NCBI GenBank assembly: GCA_963576725.1
Contig: OY755241.1
Span: forward strand, 28,460,853-28,524,852
Source: Azorinus chamasolen
Lineage: Eukaryota; Mollusca; Bivalvia; Cardiida; Solecurtidae
DNA length: 64,000 nt
Direction of reading: 5' to 3'
In this document: positions 10,889 to 21,506 of the stretch, piece after piece
Layout of the letters: the number at the start of each line of letters is the position of its first letter
How positions within the stretch are numbered: the first letter of the stretch is position 1
Position numbers and translations under genes: made by a program
Notes under the pieces: model-generated
The model's input: the letters and a program-made list of their open reading frames with translations, nothing else
Database searches by the model: none
Told to the model about the DNA's origin: nothing

Positions 10889-11769
10889 GAAGCATTGCAT
10901 TGGTCATTCGAGGTCATGCGGACGCATCATGTGACCGGTTAGTAGTTAGTAAACGGAACAAAGAGGGAAACGGGTGGAAAGTACTAGCTAAAAGCTGTAA
11001 TTCAGATGACTTAAGAACCAACGCGCGGAAGGGTAATTGTAAATAAAACAAACACATGTATACACTTGCTAACATATTTATTAGTCCTGTGACATAAATA
11101 TTCCATATATTTCGGTAGATATATTCAAAAAGGTTGGGTCTAAAATAACCAATAAGTTTAAATAATGGCTTGTTTAAATCTAGTTTTAGCTCATGTCACC
11201 TGTTTATGCAACGATCATTAACCGTTTATATACATTTGATACAGGCACATTTTTTGAGGCTTGGTTAAATCACATACAAAAGTTTAGGGGGAGATGTTAA
11301 GGCATAATTCAGCTAAATCTAATTTAAGCTCCTGTAATCTATTTAAAGTTCCCGTGACCTACTTATGTAATGGGCCGGAACCATTTAGCGAAGTCACATA
11401 ATGACGCGTTTCAACCAATTTCAGATTAGACCCAGATCAAATTTCCCCAGTACGATTTGTCTAAAAGATCAGGGTCTGCTTTGTCTGTTCAAGTATGTGA
11501 AGTTTGATGATCAGAATCCAGTTGTCACATTATTACCGTTCTTATGAAATGTACTAAATTTTTCAAACTTTTAGAATAAACATTTATCTATTATAACAAT
11601 GTAAGGAAACTGAGTCAAGCCTCTGACGACCATATCTTTTGACAAATCACAACGACTTGAATAATAAAGGGCAATCATAAAGATCACAAATATCAAATAG
11701 TCAGTTATGATATATTTCTACAAAAGTATATTGATATCGATCCAGTTTTAGGGAGTTCTTTGTCACTAT
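10889..11769. other. spacer, nothing assigned
   Basis: No exon recognised. A family-3-like AGACCCAGATCAAA ... GATCAGGGTCTGCT core is visible at 11430-11490. Confidence 0.3.
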
Positions 11770-12330
11770 AGCCATATAAGGAAATGCAGCCTCACTGCTG
11801 GCAGTAAGGTGTTTTAAACAAATCATAACAGCTTGAAAAATGTCGACACTTGATCACCAAACCTCATCTCTGCAAACGAAGGGGAAACTTAGACATCTCC
11901 TGGGCGGCCTTGTTTTTACGAATGCCAACGATTTGAATATATTGGTAAAGGGTATCACAAAGAACATTTCTGCAAAGCTTACATTGAATCTGGCTAGCGA
12001 TTCCTGGGACGACGAATGGAATACAAGAGCCGTGTGCGGTGCCAACGCTCGTCTGATTTGGTGTTTGTCCAGCTAATTAAAAAACTTTTGAAAACAGATT
12101 AAGGGCCAAAACTCCAAAAGTTTCAAATCAAGAGTAATGGTGCTTATGTAGGGGCATTTCCCTCAATGAGATATACTAACCTATGAAGTTTCATGTTGAT
12201 ACCTCTTTTACTCTTCGAGTTATGAGCCATATTAAAGTTTTTGCACGCCGACGACGACGACAACGACGCATACGACCAAGCGATCGCAATAGCTCGACTT
12301 TTCTTCAAAACAGACTTGCTAAAAACCAGT
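11770..12330 (+). mobile_element. pearl-like element relic
   Basis: Ends with a CGACGACGACGACAACGACG microsatellite followed by GCGATCGCAATAGCTCGACT, which matches the right part of the pearl-like element at 58081-59253 (GCGGTCACAATAGCTCATC). The left boundary is approximate. Confidence 0.4.
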
Positions 12331-12570
12331 CGATGAACATCCCTGTCAGACGTTATTTACTTCAGTGATTACTGAGGGAGTGGAATAAAACCAGTCAAGG
12401 AACATCGCTGTCAAATGTCAACCACTTCAGCGAGTGTAATAAAACCAGTTTAGGAACATCCCTGTCAAATGACACGTACTTCAGCGAGTTGAATAAAAAC
12501 AGTTTAGGAATATCTCTGTCAAATGACATGTACTTCAGCGAGTGGAATAAAACAGGTTGAGGACTTAGCG
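12331..12570. repeat. 54-bp tandem repeat, about four copies
   Basis: Unit starts GAGTGGAATAAAACCAGTCA and ends CACTTCAGC. The copies are moderately diverged and the first may begin near 12311. Confidence 0.85.
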
Positions 12571-12986
12571 AGTGGTTTCAGACGAAATATTATAGACATG
12601 AAAATTTGACGGCCGGACTTCAGATATCGAATGGATGACAGACGAAAGAGCAAAATCTCAGGTGACCTAAACACCGGTTGGGTCATCAGAGCAATACATC
12701 AACATAACATACATAAACTAAGAAACGCAAAAACGGGTTCTCATTCATGCTTTTTTAATTCGCAGCTTTTCCAGTACATGCTTGGTATAAATACATTCGG
12801 TCATCCGGATCTTCAGGGCAGGTACTGCAGGGTATTGAAGTTTAAATGACCATTCATGTAGAGCTTGAACAGTTTCTCTGTAAAAGTTAACAATTATTGT
12901 TATTATTATCATCAAACTTACACTATTATCATCAAATATACTATGTTGTAAAATATAAACTGGTTCGTGTCATATAAGTTCTGTAT
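12571..12986. other. spacer, nothing assigned
   Basis: A 72-codon frame at 12631-12849 resembles nothing I know. Confidence 0.3.
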
Positions 12987-13216
12987 TAACCCTTTCTCCA
13001 TACAAACGTGTTTTCACTCATTTGCAAACAGAGAAGACCCAGATCACATGGCTCCTAGAGGCAGACCTGTTAGCTTATGGAATTTGAAAGATTTAAATCT
13101 TTACTTTCTAAAATGGCTATAATGTCGCACTTTCCATATTTCATTATAACTAGTTTGTCCATGAATATTCAGTAGGTAATGAGATTTGTAATAAACATAG
13201 AACTGGGAAAGGGCTA
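12987..13216 (+). mobile_element. TTAA MITE, family 3
   Basis: Starts TTAACCCTTTC, has the family motifs CAAACAGAGAAGACCCAGATC and TGAATATTCAGTAGG, and ends AACTGGGAAAGGGCTAA. Its palindromic core is partly lost. Confidence 0.65.
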
Positions 13217-13262
13217 AGATATAAGCGAACTACAACAGGTAACATTTGTGAACTCTTTAATA

Positions 13263-13670
13263 CAGTGCTCCCTCTCTACAACGACACCCTTTGGGATACG
13301 AATATTTTATGTGTTGTTCAGAGGGAGTTGTTATAGGGAGGGAAAATTAAACATAATTAGCTTGTTTGCAGATCCCCAGAAAAGGTTATTTCGAGAACTA
13401 AAACCGTTATGCCTCTATCAAACCCTATGTTGTGACCACTCTTTAGAATCGTCACAAAGTGACGATTCTAAAGAGTGGTCACAACATAGGGTTTGATAGA
13501 CACAAAGTGACGATTCTAAAGAGTGGTCACAACATAGGGTTTGATAGAGGCATGAAGAAATTACGATGGAAAAAAGTTGTTTCTGGAGCCTTGTTGTTGC
13601 GGAAACAGTGACATGCGTTGTTGTAAGGAGGGACTCGTTATTGGGAGGGTCGTTGTAGGGGGGAGCACTG
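13263..13670. mobile_element. TA-flanked pogo-like MITE with internal palindrome
   Basis: Ends are CAGTGCTCCCTCTCTACAAC and its near-perfect inverse, with TA on each side (13261-13262 and 13671-13672). Inside, a 45-bp arm at 13411-13455 pairs perfectly with 13507-13551, and most of the right arm is duplicated at 13459-13499. Confidence 0.75.
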
Positions 13671-13934
13671 TATCAAACAAATTGAATAAGGATTAACCTT
13701 AAGCTTTCTTTGGGTAGGAATGTCTATTTTTAAAATAAGTCATGGCTTCATGACTATTCAATTACAGAATGTTTATAACTGCAAAAGAATAATGGAATAT
13801 TTGCCATTCCTGTAATGACTTACATACGCACACAGGCCGTCAGATCTTGATCTACTCTGGTGGCAATTGTGTGAAAGTATAAGAATAGACTGTTAAGCCC
13901 TCTAGCATTCTAGAGGCGAGTTACAACGTATCGA
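13671..13934. other. spacer, nothing assigned
   Basis: No feature recognised. Confidence 0.3.
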
Positions 13935-14168
13935 GTTTGTTTCACGCAAATATGTTTTGGTTTTACACGTTCCTAAACCGGTGTAACTTCCAGTGACAAT
14001 TGTCCGTTCCAAAGCGGTACTTCCATCTGCCCATTTTTTGTTTGTTTGTTGTGTTTGTGCTTCTCTTTTTGTCTTTTGATAAGTACGTGCAGCTGTTGTT
14101 CTTGTGTTTCGGGCGGCTGTGTGTTTTGTATGCACTGTTTCCTACATGCCTCATACATTGACTTTTAT
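13935..14168 (+). mobile_element. Naiad 3' tail fragment, subfamily A
   Basis: Matches the shared 3' tail of the Penelope-like copies: CCTAAACCGG, CCGTTCCAAAGCGGTACTTC, GGGCGGCTGTGTG and the terminal CTCATACATTGACTTT. No coding part remains. Confidence 0.7.
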
Positions 14169-14491
14169 GCTTGGAATTAGACCACGAAGGAGGAAAAGTT
14201 CCCAAAGGTCAGTCTAACATGGTAAATATAAGACCGTAAACGGCATACAAGGCATGCTTACTTGATGCATTTTAACGTATGGCATAAACATTGACCTACT
14301 CCGTGATTGATAAAACATATCTCTATTTATTTAGGTCTGCACTGTATGCGTAGGCAATACAATTTTAATAATGTATCTGAGCAACAGATGTAGGCCATAT
14401 TCCAAACACCAAATGCGTCATTACACCATCGCATGTGCGGCCAATCTTCAGAATTATCACACCATAGAGTTTACTTTGGTCAGGGGAAGTA

Positions 14492-14712
14492 TTAACCCAA
14501 ATCATCATATCAATTGACCTCTGTAAAAGTCACATTTTTGAATAAATGTGATAAATAAAACACGTTGCTATGGTTCAAATGTTTTATTTATCACAATGGT
14601 TTCAGAACAACACAATTCTAAACATTTCCTTTTTATAGTAATTGCTGCTCCTTTTTAGAAGAACCATTGAAAGAGATTGGGTCTAAAATAACCTATGAAG
14701 GAATGGGGTTAA
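14492..14712 (+). mobile_element. TTAA MITE family 4
   Basis: Bounded by TTAACCCA and TGGGGTTAA, with the inner palindrome GTGATAAATAAAAC near 14546-14600. Confidence 0.65.
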
Positions 14713-15123
14713 ACATAGCCCATGGTGAAATGGGTTCAATCAGGTGTCGTATCTACAACTATCATATTTACCTGTTGAAACCAACATAGCGTATTGTAGC
14801 CAACAAGTATATATGCGTTTTACAGTTACCCGTCGTTATTTGCATTTGTGGCAAATCTAACAGATATTTTGTCTAAATTGTTTTTAACCCCGTTTGTGAA
14901 GAAAATGTTTCCGACTCAAAACTATAGTCTCACTCGAGTCTACATTGTTTTCCTCCGTTTCACCACTATTTTAAAAACGCTTCAGTCTATAGTGTGAGGA
15001 CTGGGTGTAAGAGGACACATTAGCTTACCCTCACGTTCCACGGCTAAAGATAAATATTTCTCAAACAAATTAACATCGTGAGCAAACGAATTTATTAAGT
15101 ATTGAGTTTGATGAAGTGTTGGT
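14713..15123. other. intronic spacer
   Basis: No exon recognised. Confidence 0.3.
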
Positions 15124-15434
15124 GAATTCCAGTCCCATGATGTAGCCTTCCTGTTAATATGTAGCAGTTGTCTATGTGATCATGTGTTTGTTGTATTCAA
15201 GTCCCATAATGCAGCCTACCTGTCAATTTGTAGCAGTAACCAGTATGAATTCAAGTCCCATAATGCAGACTACCTGTCAATTTGTAGCAGTAACCAGTAT
15301 GAACGCTATTCCGGGAATTCAAGTCCCATATCGCAGCTAACCTGTCAATTTCTAGCAGTTGCCCGTAGTACCATCTGTTAATAAGTACCATAGTGCAGCC
15401 TACCTGTCAATTTGTAACAGTCGCCTGTATTACA
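15124..15434. repeat. tandem copies of exon B's 3' end and splice donor
   Basis: Five copies of a unit containing CAGCCTACCTGTCAATTTGTAGC. On the minus strand each unit reads as the last codons of exon B (CYKLT) followed by its GTAGGCTGC donor, then intron. The copy next to the exon (15398-15434) is the one in use. The others are spaced by 50-60 bp with variable linkers. Confidence 0.75.
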
Positions 15435-15551
15435 GTAGTTTCCACCACAGCAGATTTCGCACTTATCCAAGTCAGCCCTCCGTCCTAAACCACTAGAAGT
15501 GGCACTCATCTTCCAGTAGTACAACATCCGCTGAGTGATCTCCAGGCATAC
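15404..15551 (-). CDS. exon B of Cys-rich Ly6-like protein (middle domain)
   Basis: A 148-nt exon between the acceptor tatataacag and the donor GTAGGC; phase 0 at the start, phase 1 at the end, as in the C exons. It encodes 49 residues: VCLEITQRM, YYWKMSATSSGLGRRADLD, then KCEICCGGNYCN and TGDCYKLT. The CxxCC...YCN ending is the C-terminal half of a Ly6/uPAR-like domain. It completes the domain opened by A' (20040-20128) and E' (17049-17132), and its ending phase fits the next exon A at 4801-4883. It differs clearly from the C exons, so two domain types alternate. Confidence 0.72.
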
Positions 15552-15559
15552 CTGTTATA

Positions 15560-15935
15560 TATTAAACATAACACCATTCGGCTTCGAATGAACACATGAA
15601 CAACATGAACACAGAACATAATACATGTAGTGAACAAACAGCATAAACTTTAACATAACATAGCATTGATCATACAACCTCACAACGAACCAATTATAAA
15701 TCAGAACATACAAATGAACACATAATATATCAGCAGTGTGAACGATCAACATATCCGTGAACGCACATGCGACATATCAATGAAAACACCAAAAAATAGA
15801 GAACGGACACCATAACATATCAACGATCAACATATCAGTGAAACCGCAGAACATTAATGAAGACAAAGTGTCATAGTCAACGCAAGGTATATCAGTAAAC
15901 ACACAACATATCAGTGTACTCACAATATATTATTA
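15560..15935. repeat. degenerate CATATCAGTGAAC minisatellite
   Basis: Scattered diverged copies of AACATATCA(A/G)TGAA-CA. Period irregular, no coding meaning. Confidence 0.5.
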
Positions 15936-16779
15936 TTATAGTATCAATTATTTAAGCTCTGACTTTTGACCACTGAATGTCACCTTACCCTTTGATGTGC
16001 GGACTCTCGCAACGAGTCCTTTCACCATTATAAAAGGTTATGGTGGGTGATTAAGAAACTATGTAAAGACAGAACCCCGACCAAATACGAGAGTAGAATG
16101 TTTATCGTTAAGTACCGATAGTGACATTGACCGTTCTAGAACGCAACAGGATGCGTAAATATATTTATAGTAAAAATACGTGAGTATTTAGTCTCGAGTG
16201 GAACCGATGGTCATTAATATGAAGAATAGTTGAGGAATGTTCATATAATTATTATCATGTATTCCCTAGGTAAGGAGGTCTTCTAGCGCTTGTATACCCA
16301 ATAACCTCGCTATTACATTACTTATCGCTCCTAGAAATTTCGACACGCGATTTATCCTGGGAAATAACTGTGGGTAAGACAATCCCAGTCCGGCAATTGT
16401 CTTCCTCCCATTGCTGCTACGAGCTGTAACATACATCCTCGGGAAGGAGAGTTTATAGTGCTTATATACCTGTAGTATGTAATACGAAGGCTGTTCCAAA
16501 CTTAATGTCAGTGTAGTTTTATTTCGCACCAATCGTGCAATGTGCGCTCAAAACCATCTCCTGTCGATAGAGTGATCACTAACGCGTATATATTTGAATT
16601 ATCGCTCGCAACTACACCGACCTTTGTGCAGAGTGTATTTATTTATAGCGTAATCATCACACTTTACTCAAAATGACTCGGAACTTACTAAAAATGTGCA
16701 TGACATTAGGGCCTATATAAAAGGTAACTCACAACTCTATAAAAGGTAACTCACAACTCGGTATAAAAAAACTTGTAGA
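15936..16779. other. spacer with one unrecognised open frame
   Basis: A minus-strand frame of 88 codons (16266-16532) has an ordinary composition but no motif I recognise and no clear splice sites. ATAAAAGGTAACTCACAACTC is repeated in tandem at 16718-16760. Confidence 0.25.
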
Positions 16780-16980
16780 CATTCACTTCGTACATATAAA
16801 TTAATTGTATTTTTATACCCACATATTTCTTATTTTAAAAGAGATCTGTATAATTCCATAAGCAAACAACATACTCCGTTCAGACGAAAACAAAGACGTT
16901 GCTGTTTGAAACTGTAGAATCAGATTTATATATAGTGTCGTCTGATATCAATCTATTCCGTTTGCAAATGCGTCGTGATG
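16780..16980 (-). mobile_element. family-3 MITE relic
   Basis: Shows TTCCATAAGCAAACAACATACTCCG, TAGAATCAGAT and CCGTTTGCAAATGCGT, as in other minus-oriented family-3 copies. The core is scrambled. Confidence 0.4.
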
Positions 16981-17048
16981 TTTTTTATGAAAACAAACTT
17001 GCTATCTTTACTACGGTAGGAGCAACATTCAAAACTAAATATACTTAC

Positions 17049-17132
17049 ACTTTTGTTTAAGCACCCGAATGTGAATTCTTGGACTCCGTCAAGGAAACCG
17101 CCTGATTTGATTTGAATGTTCACTCCACACAT
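17049..17132 (-). CDS. exon E' of Cys-rich Ly6-like protein (middle domain)
   Basis: An 84-nt exon, phase 0-0, after the acceptor ctaattgcag and before the donor GTAAGT. It encodes 28 residues starting MCGVNIQIKSGG and ending EFTFGCLNKS. Like the E exons at 2590 and 22612 it supplies one Cys near the start and a GC near the end. It sits between A' (20040-20128, ends ADE) and B (15404-15551, starts VC), all in phase, so the three join into one continuous domain. Confidence 0.7.
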
Positions 17133-17224
17133 CTGCAATTAGGAGAAAAATGATAAATGTCCGACGACCCTTTGATCATACATTGTACTTGTAAATAGAA
17201 ATACGCGTATAATCATAGGGGCTT

Positions 17225-17825
17225 CATCAATATCTGGCACGTTGACACGAGGACCCAACATTGCTTGACACATCGTCAAAAGAACCCTAACAAATCTGTA
17301 TGCTTAACATTGCTTGACAAATCGTAAGATGGGCTCATATTGTGTTTGTCACATTGTCAGTCGGACCATACAGTACTTACCATGTCGCCAGGTGAACCCC
17401 AACAGTGAGTGAAACGTCGTGAAGTGGACCTCTACATTGTAACATCGTCAGGAGGACTCAATAGTGCTCGCTACATTGTCAGGAGGACCTAGCAGTATTT
17501 GAAACGTCGTCAGGTGGACCCAACAGTAATTGGCAGGTCGTCATGTGGACATTAACAGTGCATGATACTTCGTCAAGTAGACATATGCAGTTTGTAACAG
17601 GTCGCCAGTTAGACCCAACAGTGCTTGATACGTCGTAAGAAGGATTTAAAGAGTGATTGACATTTTGTAAGGAGAACTTTAACAGTCCTAGACACATCGT
17701 AAGGAGGACATTTACAGTAACTGACACGTCTTCAAGAGGACCCCAACAATGTTGCAAGGAGGGCGCCAAAAGTGCTTTCACGGCGTGAGGAGGACCTCAA
17801 CAGAGTTTGACACATCGTCGTGATG
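17225..17825. repeat. degenerate ~31-bp satellite, part 1
   Basis: Repeated motif GACACRTCGTCAGGAGGACC plus CAACAGTGCTT, unit about 31 bp, strongly diverged. It resumes at 18340-18460 beyond the inserted R-element dimer. Confidence 0.75.
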
Positions 17826-17831
17826 ACTTTT

Positions 17832-18310
17832 CCGGTCCTTCAGGATTATTAATTTTGATGTTATTAGTTTTGAAAATTGAATACTGCTTAAGCGGGTGCT
17901 AGGGGGTATGAGTAGTGTTGCACTTTTAATTATTTCTCATGAACAGACTCAATAAAACAAAGTCTGCAATTTTCTCTTTAAGCAATTCTACTTTTGCTTT
18001 CGAAGGATCACCCATTTTCAGAATATATGGACTTCACAACAGCAGGTGTTAAGTGCTTGTGTGGTGACCGAAAAAACGCCCCGTACTTCATTCTCAGTGT
18101 TGTTATCATTTCTGGTCCTTCGGAATCATTAGTTTTGATGTTATTAGTTTTGAAAATTGAATATTGCTTAAGCCGGTGCTAGGGGGCGTGGCTAGGGTTG
18201 CACTTTTTTTTACTACTCAAGAACAGACTCAATAAAACCGAGTCTCATTTTCTCTTTTTGCATTTCTACTTTTGCTTTCGAAGGATCACTATTTTTCAGA
18301 ATATATATAT
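17832..18310 (+). mobile_element. R element, head-to-tail dimer inserted in satellite
   Basis: Two copies (about 17832-18030 and 18070-18310) of an unclassified interspersed sequence. It starts CCCCGTACTTCATTCTCA, continues GGTCCTTCGGGATCATTAG and CCGGTGCTAGGGGGCGTG, then CAGACTCAATAAAACCGAGTC, and ends AAGGATCACCCATTTTCAGAAT. The same dimer layout occurs at 47837-48322. Confidence 0.7.
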
Positions 18311-18339
18311 GTTATATATATGTTTTACGACCTTTACAA

Positions 18340-18460
18340 TCTCCGATGAATCGTTAGGAAGATCAAGCAGTATGTGACACGTCGTAAGGGGGATTTAAAC
18401 AATGTCTAACGACCAAAGGAGGAGGAGGACACAACATTGTCTAGCACGTCCTGTTGGTCG
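18340..18460. repeat. degenerate ~31-bp satellite, part 2
   Basis: GTGACACGTCGTAAGGGGG and TCTAGCACGTCCTG continue the satellite interrupted at 17825. Confidence 0.6.
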
Positions 18461-19303
18461 TCTGAATAGGGTCTATACTATTGTTTATGGATTAATACAG
18501 TTTTGTTAAGTCCAAACATTCCTGAGCCATATAGCATTATAAAAATCAATCAATTACTATTCATGATGTCGTTATTATTTAAGCGAATATTCATGAGGTA
18601 AAAGATGAAAATAATCACTAAAGGCAAAACTTAAACCTACATAACATACAACACGAATGAATGATATCAAATAAATCCTAATGTTGCATGAACAATGGTC
18701 AAACAGAACAGTGTTTGAATTGAGTGGATGTGTGTGGAAATTATTAACACGGATAGATTATCCCCAGCATTCTGTAAATATTTATAATAAATTTAGATAA
18801 ATGATTAAACTTGCAAGACGATTTTCAATGACAAACAGTGCACTCTGATCAAAGATTTCCTCTAAGTGCCCTTTTGGTCTTAGTCTACACTGGTTGCAAA
18901 TAACAGTGAATGTGTTCCCTGGGTTGAACGAGTCAATACACATAAGCTGCAATGTCCATTCTCCTACAGAAATACAGTCCCACAGTCCCGTTGTCAATAC
19001 TACTGGACCCCGGTGAGACGTTGAACTACTCGACATTTCTCCTGGAACCAAACTGTTTGCGAAGGTAAACTCAGATCCACTCGTAGCATGCTTAAACACA
19101 AACATGAATACTGTTTTTCTGAAGTCGTAGTGGTAAGCAAGGCCATCTTATTGTATCACATTATGGTCAAACTCCATGATAACCTACCAGTGAATCTTGC
19201 GTAACCAATGTCGCATCTTGATAACCTATGAAAACTTGAACCAGATGAGACTTGGACCAGATGAGACGCCGAGTAACTCGGCATCTCATAAGGATCCAAA
19301 ATA
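18461..19303. other. mosaic of MITE relics
   Basis: Family-3 right-end motifs at 18500-18600. Family-1-like cores at about 18980-19080 and 19240-19300 (CGCCGAGTAACTCGGC). The 107-codon minus frame at 18782-19105 overlaps these and is not taken as a gene. Confidence 0.4.
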
Positions 19304-19508
19304 CAGTAAAACCCCGATAATGCGACCACCTAAAAGTGGTATAATTCTGGGTGCTAGATGCAGGTGGTAGCTTAATGCAGGACAAAAGTAATGCAGAAAA
19401 CTCACAGAGGAGCTTTCTGCATTACTTGTGTCTTGCATTAAGCAACCACCTGCTTATAAAGACACCCGTGTTTATTCATTAAGTAGTCGCATTAGCGGGG
19501 TTCTACTG
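19304..19508. mobile_element. TA-flanked pogo-like MITE
   Basis: CAGTAAAACCCCGATAATGC at the left, GCATTAGCGGGGTTCTACTG at the right, TA on both sides, inner arms around CAGGTGGTAGCTTAATGCAG. The left flank is a family-1 core, so it may be nested. Confidence 0.7.
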
Positions 19509-19530
19509 TACTCGTTACTGAGGTAATGTG

Positions 19531-19804
19531 ATTTTATTTACACTGTTTGTCTTTTAGGATGGGGATGGAATAAGTGTGAGGTTTGGCGCCCCTAAACCTG
19601 TTTAAACACCCAGTGATAATTGTCACTGACCGTTCCAAGGCGGTACTTCAATCTTCTCCCTATTGCTGGTTTGTTATGTCTTTGTGTGTATCTTCGTGTC
19701 TTTTATAGGCATTTACATTTACTGTTTTTTGTCGTGGTGATGTTCGGACAGTTATATGTTTTGTATGCGGTGTTTCCTGCATGACTCATACATGTACTTT
19801 TGAC
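19531..19804 (+). mobile_element. Naiad 3' tail, subfamily A
   Basis: From TTTATTTACACTGTTTGTC to CATGACTCATACATGTACTTTT. Contains CACTGACCGTTCCAAGGCGG. Strongly 5'-truncated, non-coding. Confidence 0.75.
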
Positions 19805-19839
19805 AGAAAAGTGAGAAAATAAACGAAACATTTACAGAC

Positions 19840-19920
19840 TCAATAAAACCGAGTCTGCAATTTTCTCTTTTTGCATTTCTACTTTTGCTTTCGAGGGATC
19901 ACCCATTTTCAGAATATTTG
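19840..19920 (+). mobile_element. R element, 3' fragment
   Basis: Begins at CAGACTCAATAAAACCGAG and ends CACCCATTTTCAGAATAT. Truncated at the left, intact at the right. Confidence 0.65.
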
Positions 19921-20039
19921 TAGCAAATTACTAATTTACTGACCACAATATTTGCAGACCACAATATTTGACAGCAAACACCTGAATAGGTTTAACAAGG
20001 ATTGAAAAAAGTATACGTCATTTCAAGTCATTTAATTAC

Positions 20040-20128
20040 CTCATCAGCCTGACATATTACTAGATCATTGCAGTCGGCTGGAACAATTCTCCGATCACAC
20101 TGGTAGCAATGCGCCAAATCACGTGGTT
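20040..20128 (-). CDS. exon A' of Cys-rich Ly6-like protein (middle domain)
   Basis: An 89-nt exon after the acceptor tacatcaacag and before the donor GTAATT. It starts with two bases of a split codon and ends in phase 0. The peptide is PRDLAHCYQC, then RRIVPADC, NDLVICQADE. This is the A-type opening (CxxC, DC, C, then DE) with residues quite unlike the CEQYC exons, so it belongs to a second domain type. Phase fits after exon C2 (21371-21506) and before E' (17049-17132). Confidence 0.7.
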
Positions 20129-20409
20129 CTGTTGATGTACAAACAAACCTGATCACAGTTACATGTTTAGAGTTAATGACCATCTATATACAGTCTCTGA
20201 GAATAACAGCATTTCAGTCATGTCATGACGTCACACTAATTATGAACAGATGGATAACGACCTCGTAGGTTCTTCTGAGTACTGATTGTTTCGTGCACAG
20301 AATAACGTCTGGGTAGAGCCATTGACATGGAAGGCTTCCTCACAGTAAAAATCTAAATGCCCAGACCGGGATTCGAACACAGAAACAGCAGTAAGGGGTT
20401 AAGCGATTG

Positions 20410-20570
20410 TCAGAACTGTGACAGAGCTACACAGAGAAGATTTTATATACACTAGACTTGTGACAGAACTACACAAAGAATATATTATACATAGTCGAAC
20501 TGTTAAAAGCTAAACAAATGTATCTAATTAATACACAATAGAACTGTTTCAAAGCTATACAGAGAATATA
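20410..20570. repeat. degenerate ~57-bp tandem repeat
   Basis: Three diverged copies of GAACTGTGACAGAGCTACACAGAGAA... separated by AT-rich sequence. Confidence 0.5.
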
Positions 20571-20822
20571 TTCTGAAAATGGGTGATCCTTCGAAAACAA
20601 AAGTAGAAATGCAAAAAGAGAAAATTGCAGACTCGGTTTTATTGAGTCTGATCATGAGTAGTAATTATGCAACACTACTCACGCCCCTGACACCAGCTTA
20701 AGCAGTATTCAATTTTCAAAACTAATAACATCAAAACTAATGATCTCGAAGGACCAGAAAAAATAACAACACTGAGAATGAAGTACGGGGCGACGTTTTA
20801 CGGCCTTAAAACTGTTACAGAG
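20571..20822 (-). mobile_element. R element, full-length copy
   Basis: Minus-strand copy running from CCCCGTACTTCATTCTCAGT at 20800 down to TTTTCAGAATA at 20571. It contains the CAGACTC / GAGTCTG hairpin with AATAAA in the loop. Confidence 0.7.
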
Positions 20823-21370
20823 ATATGCAAATAATACCTAATGTACATTAGTATTGGTTCGAAATCCTTCTGCACCCAGCCCTTCGAACGAGACTATTAC
20901 TCTATGTCCGATGTATGATCAAAACTTTACACTAGATACCTAAAAGAACCAGATAAACTATGTCTATAGCTGTATCTAATGCGCTCTAAAACGCATACCA
21001 ACCTTCACTAATTGTATCTACTCTGCATAAGAACAAATACCGAGCGCTTAACACGGTACATCTGTAGTGTATTAGATTTGCTGTATATTGTAGCTACAGT
21101 CGAACTCCACAGTAACCAGTCACTTTTCATCAGAGTAACAGCAACATCAAACATATCATCCGATAATCATCATTATCATTAATTTATCAAACAGCAGTCC
21201 GCTTTGTGACCTAATTAGTACCGAAGTGTGTCGTTCGCAACCCAAATGATTCATTTTCTCATTTACTCCTTCATCTCTCTTATTTACCCACTCAGTCAGT
21301 CAGTCAATCGTTCGCCCCCTATTTACTCATTTGAGCATGTACTTAATACAACACATAGAATAAAACTTGC
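20823..21370. other. intronic spacer
   Basis: Nothing recognised apart from a GTCAGTCAGTCA-like run near 21292. Confidence 0.3.
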
Positions 21371-21506
21371 CGATAGACGTGGTACCCAGTAGTCCACAGA
21401 ACTTTTCGTTACAGTTATGGGCGGTCTCGTTCTTGCAACATTTGGAACACGTCACACTGACATCACTGTTCCTCCTCCCACCTGACGGGACTATATGTGA
21501 ACAGGC
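21371..21506 (-). CDS. exon C of Cys-rich Ly6-like protein (cassette 2)
   Basis: A 136-nt exon, phase 0 to phase 1. It follows a tatttcaag acceptor and ends before GCAAGT, a GC-type donor. It encodes 45 residues: ACSHIVPSGGRRNSD, TCSKCC, KNETAHNCNEKFCGLLG. The paralogue at 1239-1389 has the same CSKCC, ETAHNCNEK and CGLLG, with a GT donor. It completes the domain begun by A (23968-24050) and E (22612-22680). An exon with a non-GT donor deserves RNA evidence, but phase and homology both support this end. Confidence 0.68.

Noticed and set aside
18782..19105. 107-codon minus-strand frame as a gene
   Set aside because: It overlaps family-1-like MITE arms (AACAGTTTGG...) and has no conserved motif, although a CNQC and a ttgcag site are present.
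20360..20400. tRNA gene from TTCGAATCCCGG on the minus strand
   Set aside because: Only a B-box-like stretch; no acceptor or anticodon stem can be drawn.
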